A DNA stretch of 10,429 nt from Alphaproteobacteria bacterium. GTDB lineage: Bacteria > Pseudomonadota > Alphaproteobacteria > Rs-D84 > NBLK01. Of the stretch, positions 4,486 to 10,429 are shown piece by piece (position 1 is the first letter of the stretch; every line of letters begins with the position of its first letter). The notes under the pieces were generated by a model. The model was not told the DNA's origin. It saw only the letters and a list, made by a program, of their open reading frames with translations, and ran no database searches. The stretch spans positions 1-10,429 of the forward strand of contig JAFGXE010000061.1 of the NCBI GenBank assembly GCA_016936785.1, in the 5' to 3' direction. A program made the translations under genes and the position numbers.

Positions 4486-7101
4486 CTAAATTCGCTCGAG
4501 ATAAGTATACGCTTTATATTTTTCTTTCGCGTCTTCACGATTAGCCGTGTATGCTTGAGTTTCTTTTTCATACGCGAGAATATGTGTCTTAAGACGCACG
4601 AGTGTGGCCTCTAAAATTTCAGGGATTTCTTTAAAAACACGCTCTTCCCCTTTATCATCAGAGTCTTTTCCTTTTCCAAGTCGTAGATATGTTAAACGTG
4701 AAACTTCTCCTGAGATTTCTTTAAACCCACCATTTTCCACAATATATGCTTCGAGTGGCATTTGTGGAGACAACCCACTCATAAGATCTTTTGGTTTTGG
4801 TAATGCGCCTGTTTTATAATCCATTACCTCAATAGTTCCATCTTGAAAAACGTTGAGACGGTCTGCTTTTGCGCGAATTTCAAAATTATCCGTTAGCGCA
4901 CACGCGCCTGAAACTTCAACAATACGCTTATGAGACTCTTTATTTTTTTCATAGTCTGCAACAAATGACGCAATCTTTTCTGCTTTTTTTGTCCAAAAAA
5001 GTTTTTGATCGAGACTCAAATTTTCACTCTGAATAAGTTGTTCAAAAACCAGTCGAATTGTATCTTCAGAAAAATCATCCAACCCAGCAAGTTTTTCGAG
5101 TCCCTCATGAATAACATTTCCAAAGATGCGAGGCATGTCATCCGTTTCAAAATCATCTTTTTCATACAGTTTCAAAATGTATTTCGCATAAAATGCATAC
5201 GGATCCCGTAACCACATTTCAATTGCTGAAACAGAAAGTTTTATTGGGCGAGCATGAAGAGGCGGTGCAAAAGAAGCGACAGGCGAATCGACTTGTTGTT
5301 TGCCTTTGTCATATTTTATCATTTCTGAAACTTCAGGTGCTTCTTTTAAATTACATCCATTTTTTTCAGCGAGTAATTTTACTTTTTGCAAAAAACGCGA
5401 TTCGACAGTCGGTGCACCTTCTTCAAATTTTGCGCGCGATAGAATCACTTCTTTTGCTGTCAAAAGGTGGATAAAATCAAGCGCCATTAACCCTACTTTT
5501 CTTTTGCGAATCGGAAGCCCGATTGCTTCTCGCATAGGATCATTCATAAATGGATCGTCTTGTGAAATCTTTGGGAAAGAGTCTTCATTTAGACTCGGAA
5601 TTATTGTGTAATCTGCTTTTTGCATCCGCGCTTCGATTGGCCCCAAAATCAAAATATCTGCCTCTTTATTAAAAGGTGTTCGCAAAGGAACGGCTTCTAA
5701 AAAGTAAGCAAGAATCGACAGGAAATCTTTTCCTGAAACATGCCAATTTTTGCCTTCCTTTTTCAAGAAAGAAAAATCAAAATCTTGAATCAAATAATGA
5801 CATTTTTCTTCAAAATTTTCGAGGTGTTTATCGAATGTATTTTCTGACTCTAATGGCCAAACAAGAAAGGCAATCCATTCCAATATTTTTTCGCCTGTTT
5901 CGTTTGGTATATGATGTCTTATTTCAGTGAAAAGATGATTCGGCCTGGTATTTCTTAAAAACTCTTCCGCTTCAGACACCTCTTCAACAGGTTTGACCAA
6001 ACTAAATAAACGAAGAAAGTTCTGCGGAGAATCTTCTTTAAGAAAAGCTAAATATGCTGAAATAATATGCCCAACGCTTGTTTCAAAAAACACCTCCCCG
6101 GCACTATCCTCTGCAATTAAACCAAACCGTGGGAGAACCGCTTTTAAGCGTTGCACAAAATCACGATTCGTTGTGACGAGCAACCCTTTTTTTTCTTTTC
6201 TTTTTTGAATCATTTTTGCCACACTCATCGCTTCGTGATATTGCGATTCACTCACAGCAAGCATGATATGATCCACTTCTTTTTGTGACACCTTTTCATC
6301 AAAATTATCGGATAGGGCATGATGTAAAAATCGTTCTCTTTCAGAAAATACTTTTTCTTCTTCCACCCTTTCTGCTTCAAAAAATTTGAGTAAATTTTGA
6401 AATCCATATTGAGGATGCGACTCAGAAACTTCCTCTTGAATTTTTGGGTCATATCCATGTAAATAAACAATTCCATTTTTGTGTTGATGAATTGATTTAA
6501 GAAGCTCTCGCGTTGCCGGCAAACTTCCTGTCGATCCCAATCCAAAAACTCGCCCTTCATATTGCGAAAGTCTTTGCGCTAAATAAAGAATCCCTTCCAC
6601 TTGATTTTGCGACCCCGTTTTGAGACCTTCTTCTTTGAGAATTTTAGGCCACGCTTGATAAAGCAAACTCAAAAAATCCAATGTTTTTTGATAATGATTA
6701 TTCAATTCTTCTGGCACAATTTTTTCAAGATCAGAAAAAGACAAACATTCAAGAGTCATTTTATTCACTAGACTTAAAAGCTGATCCGTCCAACTCGTTT
6801 TTTGAGAAAATGTTAGATTCGGGAAACGCGTTTCGATCAATTTAAAAAGCAATTCGAATTGACGAAAAGATGAAAGAGATTCTTGCGAATGACTCAAAAC
6901 AGGATCGCGTCCGGCTTCATCAAAAGAAAGAATTCGTGGAAGTAAACATGCCTGTTTGTCCCCCGCATCAAGAATAAGATCAGCCAACACACGCTTCGCA
7001 CGCATGGTTGGCACAAAAACTAAATCAGTCGGGGAAAAAGGAAAATACCCTGTCACAAAAACAGAAAGAATATTTTTTTCGAGTGGACAATTTTTAATCA
7101 T
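4486..7101 (-). CDS. addB: Double-strand break repair protein AddB, alphaproteobacterial type
   Basis: AddB pairs with AddA to form the helicase-nuclease that resects double-strand breaks and loads RecA, the counterpart of RecBCD. The product has 871 residues, somewhat short for the family. The N-terminal inactivated-helicase part opens with DLVFVPTMRAKRVLAD (26-41) and LPRILSFDE (54-62), with no Walker A motif, as I recall for this branch. The middle carries ILGPIEARMQKADYTIIPSL-NEDSFP (485-510), then DPFMNDPMREAIGLP and the GAPTVESRFL segment (563-571). The C-terminal RecB-type PD-(D/E)XK nuclease is intact: H665 in GNVIHEGL, D747 in KADR, D761 and K763 in MDYKTG, Q780 in SPQMPLEAY. The four cysteines of the Firmicute AddB iron-sulfur cluster are not seen. 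Its ATG overlaps the bepA stop by 8 bases (ATGATTAA). addA, normally the next gene, is missing here; an unrelated membrane protein follows. Confidence 0.92.
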   Translation of the reverse strand: MIKNCPLEKNILSVFVTGYFPFSPTDLVFVPTMRAKRVLADLILDAGDKQACLLPRILSFDEAGRDPVLSHSQESLSSFRQFELLFKLIETRFPNLTFSQKTSWTDQLLSLVNKMTLECLSFSDLEKIVPEELNNHYQKTLDFLSLLYQAWPKILKEEGLKTGSQNQVEGILYLAQRLSQYEGRVFGLGSTGSLPATRELLKSIHQHKNGIVYLHGYDPKIQEEVSESHPQYGFQNLLKFFEAERVEEEKVFSERERFLHHALSDNFDEKVSQKEVDHIMLAVSESQYHEAMSVAKMIQKRKEKKGLLVTTNRDFVQRLKAVLPRFGLIAEDSAGEVFFETSVGHIISAYLAFLKEDSPQNFLRLFSLVKPVEEVSEAEEFLRNTRPNHLFTEIRHHIPNETGEKILEWIAFLVWPLESENTFDKHLENFEEKCHYLIQDFDFSFLKKEGKNWHVSGKDFLSILAYFLEAVPLRTPFNKEADILILGPIEARMQKADYTIIPSLNEDSFPKISQDDPFMNDPMREAIGLPIRKRKVGLMALDFIHLLTAKEVILSRAKFEEGAPTVESRFLQKVKLLAEKNGCNLKEAPEVSEMIKYDKGKQQVDSPVASFAPPLHARPIKLSVSAIEMWLRDPYAFYAKYILKLYEKDDFETDDMPRIFGNVIHEGLEKLAGLDDFSEDTIRLVFEQLIQSENLSLDQKLFWTKKAEKIASFVADYEKNKESHKRIVEVSGACALTDNFEIRAKADRLNVFQDGTIEVMDYKTGALPKPKDLMSGLSPQMPLEAYIVENGGFKEISGEVSRLTYLRLGKGKDSDDKGEERVFKEIPEILEATLVRLKTHILAYEKETQAYTANREDAKEKYKAYTYLERI

Positions 7102-8407
7102 CTTTTTTCTCTAAACTTTTTTTGAGATCACTTATCTTGAGACCCGTAAGAGAATCCTTTGCAATTTTTTGTTCCGCTTGAGAAAGATATTGTTTTGCAC
7201 GTGCTTTATCTCCGAGCAAAGCATAATATTCTGCAAACGCGTAATCTTTCATACTTACTTTATTCTGTTTTTCATAGAGTGTCGCCAAGAGTTTATATGC
7301 CATTGAACTTTTTGGATTTTTCAATAAAATCACGTTCAAACGTGTTTCAACATCCTCAAGATTTGATGTCTTCATTTCGAGAACCGTGGCGCAGTATTCG
7401 AGCTCAATAAGATTCTTGTCTCCAAGAATATCTAAACTTTTTTCATAGGCATTCACGGCTTTTTGGTATTCTCCAAGACCAAATAAGATTTGAGCCTGCG
7501 TTTCATAAAAATAGCCATTTTGAGGAAACTTCTTTATCAGTATTTTAATATGCTCTTGCGCTGATTTAAATTTATTTTGGCGCATAAACGCAAATGTTTT
7601 TGCATAGTGCCAAAAATCGGAATCCTTTTTGAAATCAACCGCAATATCTTCCGACTGAAAATAACCAATCACTTTTGCCTTAATCCACTGAAATTGTTCT
7701 GAAGGTGCTGTATTCTTTTTCTGAAGATTAGAATCTTCTTCCATACGTTGTTGAATATAACTTTCACGTTCAGTCGATAAAGGATGCGTCAAATTATATG
7801 GCGAAATATGCGTCGACATGAGAAGCCCCTGACGTTTTTTAAGCTTTTCCATAAAAGATAAAAATCCCTGAGCGGAACGACCATTTTTTTCAAGAAGCGA
7901 CAAACCAATTTCATCTGCCATGCGTTCTTCATTCCGAGAATAGGCAAGCAGACCTTTTTGTGCAATATCTGCAGACCCAAGCATCATGGCCATTCCTACT
8001 TCACCCCCACCACCAAGCATTGCTCCCATACCTAGAACAGCCCCTGCAATGGCTTGAATTTGCGCATTCTTCATTCGATCTGCAAGACGTGAAAGATGCC
8101 CCCCTTTCATATGTCCTGTCTCATGAGCAACAACTCCCTCGATTTCATTTTCGTTGTCAGCAAGAATAAAAAGTCCAACATGCACAAAAAGATTCTGTCC
8201 TTGTGCAATAAAGGCATTTGGGGTTGCATCTGCGATGAGATGAATTCCTATATTGCTCGGAGCTAACCCCGCCGACTTAAAAAGAGGGGTGGCAATTTCT
8301 TCTAAAAATGTTTCAATTTCCACATCCCGAATTCCTTGAATTGCCTGCCCCTTGACTGAAAACAGAAGAGGCAGACAAAACAAGATAAATATTCGAAAAA
8401 ACCGCAT
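7094..8407 (-). CDS. bepA: BepA-like periplasmic M48 zinc metalloprotease with TPR domain
   Basis: BepA (YfgC) is a periplasmic metalloprotease-chaperone that in E. coli promotes LptD maturation at the BAM complex and degrades stalled LptD. The 437-residue product starts with a signal peptide of about 22 residues ending VKGQA. The catalytic motif is HETGH (H95, E96, H99), and the third zinc ligand is E161 in EERMAD, giving the M48 pattern. A glycine/methionine-rich helical stretch (about 123-145) lies between them, and H208 in LTHPLSTER is at the place of the regulatory histidine of BepA. Residues about 260-430 form TPR-like helical repeats, for example GYFYETQAQILFGLGEYQKA. The start ATG lies 4 bases after the rne stop with AAGGG about 7 bases upstream, and the stop overlaps addB. 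lptD is in the same window on the other minus-strand operon. A general M48-TPR protease with another client cannot be excluded. Confidence 0.88.
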   Translation of the reverse strand: MRFFRIFILFCLPLLFSVKGQAIQGIRDVEIETFLEEIATPLFKSAGLAPSNIGIHLIADATPNAFIAQGQNLFVHVGLFILADNENEIEGVVAHETGHMKGGHLSRLADRMKNAQIQAIAGAVLGMGAMLGGGGEVGMAMMLGSADIAQKGLLAYSRNEERMADEIGLSLLEKNGRSAQGFLSFMEKLKKRQGLLMSTHISPYNLTHPLSTERESYIQQRMEEDSNLQKKNTAPSEQFQWIKAKVIGYFQSEDIAVDFKKDSDFWHYAKTFAFMRQNKFKSAQEHIKILIKKFPQNGYFYETQAQILFGLGEYQKAVNAYEKSLDILGDKNLIELEYCATVLEMKTSNLEDVETRLNVILLKNPKSSMAYKLLATLYEKQNKVSMKDYAFAEYYALLGDKARAKQYLSQAEQKIAKDSLTGLKISDLKKSLEKKDD

Positions 8408-8411
8408 TCAA

Positions 8412-10298
8412 CTACCCTTGTTTTTTATTTGGGTAATGCCGTCTTTTGTGATTTTTATTGAAGTTTGGTTTTTTAGGCACTTCTTGTTCTTTGGCTTCTT
8501 TTTCTTCTTTTGTAAAAATACGATCCCAGAAAGAACTGGTTTTCTTTTGCTTTTTCTCTTTTGGAGACACAAATGTTTTTACAAGAGAGACAACTGCTTT
8601 ACGTTTTTCTGTTTCTTGACGCGGACGTCCGAGCGGTTTGTGATCAAGAAGATATTTTTCTGCTGATTCATTTTGCTTCATTTTTTCAAAAATGAATCCT
8701 TGAATTGACACAATACTTTCGTCACCAATCACAACAATTGTTGTTTCATATTTTGTCTCAAGATCATGCAAATCATTGCGTTTTTGATTCAATAAATAAA
8801 TTGCAACTTCGGGCAATACAGAAATCACAAGACGGCCGATTTTTTCTTGAATGAGGTATTTTTCAGCTTGACGCAGAGCAAGAACAGATGCTGTTTGCAC
8901 AGACGGCACAACACCTAATCCACGACAATGTGGACACTTTAGATAACTAGATTCAAGGAAACTTGGACGCATTCTTTGACGCGACAGCTCCATCAGACCC
9001 AGCGCAGAAATCTTTCGAATCTGAATCTTTGCCCGATCTGGACGCATTGCATCCCGCATATGATTTTCTACACGATGACGATTCTTTTCTTCATCCATAT
9101 CAATGAAATCAATCACGACAAGCCCTGCTAGATCACGTAGACGCATTTGACGTGCAATTTCTTTCGCTGCTTCAATATTTGTTTGCACCGCTGTTTCTTC
9201 GATGGACTTTGCTTTAGTTGATTTTCCTGAGTTCACATCAATCGCCACAAGTGCTTCAGTCTGGTTAATCACAATAGATCCGCCGGAAGGTAAAATTACT
9301 TCATCAAGGTAAATTGTCTCAAGTTGTCCTTCGACTTTATACTGCACAAATAGCGGTGTTTGCCCTTTATTTTGTTTAATAAAACTTCCTGTTTTTCCTG
9401 TGATGCTTTTGTAGAAAGCTTTAGCTTCTTTGTAGCCCTCTTCGCCATCAATAATCACCTCTGAAACATCTTCTTGAAGCATATCACGAATAACGCGTTT
9501 TACAAGATTTCCTTCTTCATAAATTAACGCGGGCACACTTGAATCGTAGGTTTGTTTTTTGACTTCATTCCATAAATTTGTGAGATAATTCTGATCTTGT
9601 TTAATTTGATCAACATCGACATTGAGTCCCGCTGTCCGAAGAATAAGAGTCATCTGTTCTGGAATGGTCAGGGATTTTAAAATGTCACGTAAACGTTTGC
9701 GATCATCGCGTTTATAAATCTTTCTTGAAATACCATAAGAACTGCGTTTGTTGCTGTTTGGCATCAAAACAGAGTAGCGTCCTGCAAGTGAAATATAAGT
9801 TGTTAGAGCTGCCCCTTTGTTGCCACGTTCTTCTTTTACAACCTGCACAAGGATCACTTGTTTTGGCTTAATCACATCTTCAATACGGTAGGATCTCAAA
9901 AGATCGCGAACTGATTGCAAATCGCCATCACCTGTATGTGTATCGCTCAATATTTCAACAGAATCTTCATTGTCTGACTCGAGCGGATCAATATCTGTAT
10001 CGACCTCATCTTTATTCCGCGCATGAATCAATTTTTTCTTTTCTTCCGGAGACACTTGAAAATAGTCTGGGTGGATTTCTGAAAACGGTAAAAAACCATG
10101 GCGATCTTGTCCGTAGTCAACAAAACAAGCTTGGAGTGAATGTTCGACACGCATCACACGTGCGAGATAAATGTTACTTTTGTTTTGAGTTTTTGTAATG
10201 GTATCAACGTCAAAATCTTCAATAATTCCTTGCTCGTTGATCAGTGTTGCGCGAATGTCTTCGACATGCATCGTATCGATGAGAATTTTCTTTGTCAT
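8412..10298 (-). CDS. rne: Ribonuclease E/G family endoribonuclease
   Basis: This single-strand endoribonuclease starts mRNA decay and matures rRNA and tRNA. At 628 residues it has the whole catalytic half but only a short basic tail. Order: RNase H-like start (MTKKILIDTM), S1 domain from about 36 (SNIYLARVMRVEHSLQACFV) to about 172, interrupted by an acidic insertion at about 84-140, then the 5' sensor region, and the DNase I-like catalytic part. D354 in AIDVNSG and D397 in VVIDFIDM are 43 residues apart, exactly as the catalytic pair D303 and D346 in E. coli. The zinc link is CPHC (C455, C458), and MELSRQRMRPS precedes it. The last 70 residues are Lys-rich (KKQKKTSS, KNHKRRHYPNKK), and no long degradosome scaffold is present, so it could equally be named rng. 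AAAGGA lies 7 bases before the ATG. It heads the rne-bepA-addB-membrane protein operon. Confidence 0.93.
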   Translation of the reverse strand: MTKKILIDTMHVEDIRATLINEQGIIEDFDVDTITKTQNKSNIYLARVMRVEHSLQACFVDYGQDRHGFLPFSEIHPDYFQVSPEEKKKLIHARNKDEVDTDIDPLESDNEDSVEILSDTHTGDGDLQSVRDLLRSYRIEDVIKPKQVILVQVVKEERGNKGAALTTYISLAGRYSVLMPNSNKRSSYGISRKIYKRDDRKRLRDILKSLTIPEQMTLILRTAGLNVDVDQIKQDQNYLTNLWNEVKKQTYDSSVPALIYEEGNLVKRVIRDMLQEDVSEVIIDGEEGYKEAKAFYKSITGKTGSFIKQNKGQTPLFVQYKVEGQLETIYLDEVILPSGGSIVINQTEALVAIDVNSGKSTKAKSIEETAVQTNIEAAKEIARQMRLRDLAGLVVIDFIDMDEEKNRHRVENHMRDAMRPDRAKIQIRKISALGLMELSRQRMRPSFLESSYLKCPHCRGLGVVPSVQTASVLALRQAEKYLIQEKIGRLVISVLPEVAIYLLNQKRNDLHDLETKYETTIVVIGDESIVSIQGFIFEKMKQNESAEKYLLDHKPLGRPRQETEKRKAVVSLVKTFVSPKEKKQKKTSSFWDRIFTKEEKEAKEQEVPKKPNFNKNHKRRHYPNKKQG

Positions 10299-10317
10299 CT
10301 TGGTATCCTTTTTGTTT

Positions 10318-10334
10318 GAGAGTATAAAACTCTC
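10318..10334 (-). promoter_or_regulatory. rne: Hairpin or -10 element in the rne upstream region
   Basis: On the minus strand GAGAGT, TTTAT, ACTCTC forms a 6-bp perfect stem with a 5-base loop, ending 20 bases before the rne ATG and close to the AAAGGA ribosome binding site. If transcribed it could be a leader hairpin; E. coli rne is autoregulated through its 5' leader by RNase E cleavage. The same bases contain TATACT (10331-10326), a 5 of 6 match to a -10 box, but no good -35 is found 16-18 bases upstream. The two readings exclude each other for a given start site. Confidence 0.4.
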
Positions 10335-10389
10335 GTCTGTTTGTTGTTTTTATTTCACTGTTTTGTTTTGGAAGACTACAAAAAGAATG

Positions 10390-10401
10390 CGTTTGCAAAC
10401 G
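10390..10401. repeat. 12-bp perfect palindrome upstream of rne
   Basis: CGTTTGCAAACG is its own reverse complement and sits 92 bases before the rne start, in a region with no gene. A G-C rich end on each arm stands out in AT-rich DNA, which suits a site for a dimeric regulator, possibly shared with a gene to the right of the window. No known operator is matched with certainty. Confidence 0.35.
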
Positions 10402-10429
10402 TGGTCTTTCACACACGCGATAGATAGAT

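Noticed and set aside
5193..5930. Several plus-strand frames of 68-103 codons opposite addB
   Set aside because: They are antisense shadows of a well-supported AddB, with no motif and no ribosome binding site seen.
6183..6203. Programmed -1 frameshift at the A-rich run followed by GGG in addB
   Set aside because: The reading frame runs GAA AAA AAA GGG, so the slippery A AAA AAG pattern is not in phase, and the zero frame continues into intact nuclease motifs.
10219..10416. Minus-strand 65-codon frame overlapping the rne start
   Set aside because: It crosses the rne ribosome binding site and start in another frame, and has no recognisable feature.
1..10429. CRISPR array, tRNA, insertion sequence, prophage or toxin-antitoxin pair
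   Set aside because: No regularly spaced repeats, cloverleaf, transposase or paired small frames were seen; the content is core chromosomal genes.

Overview
The window is a gene-dense, AT-rich piece of a Gram-negative chromosome, most likely from an alphaproteobacterium. That reading rests on the AddB, which is of the alphaproteobacterial type, on the LptF family signature, on the LptF-LptD pairing, and on a ribonuclease E/G with an acidic insertion in its S1 domain. The low GC content, A/T-rich codon use, TTG starts and long A/T runs would fit a host-associated, genome-reduced lineage of the Holosporales or Rickettsiales kind. That last point is inference; no marker in the window fixes the genus. 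There are no tRNA or rRNA genes, insertion sequences, phage genes or CRISPR arrays, and no gap without a gene exceeds about 130 bases.

Layout. (1) Positions 1-2243, minus strand: lptF followed by lptD, which overlap by ATGA; lptD runs off the left edge. This is lipopolysaccharide export. (2) Positions 2244-2339: a divergent control region with a perfect 13-bp inverted repeat that reads as two overlapping promoters facing opposite ways. (3) Positions 2340-3775, plus strand: a GalU-like sugar-phosphate nucleotidyltransferase overlapping recR by 40 bases. (4) Positions 3782-10298, minus strand: a tight four-gene run transcribed rne, bepA, addB, then an unrecognised single-pass membrane protein. 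It converges on recR with only 6 bases between stop codons. (5) Positions 10299-10429: the rne leader, with a 6-bp hairpin near the ribosome binding site and a separate 12-bp palindrome.

How the genes fit together. LptF is an inner-membrane permease subunit of the LPS exporter and LptD the outer-membrane LPS translocon. BepA-type M48 proteases are known from E. coli to promote assembly of LptD or to degrade it when it stalls. The nucleotidyltransferase probably makes a nucleotide sugar for LPS or another envelope glycan. RecR (RecFOR pathway) and AddB (AddAB double-strand-break resection) belong to two routes of RecA loading. RNase E/G governs RNA turnover and heads the long operon.

The points most worth following are: a RecR in which the three acidic positions expected in its TOPRIM domain all appear replaced; the symmetric divergent promoter; lptF next to lptD without lptG; addB without addA; and the unknown membrane protein with a probable beta-solenoid end.
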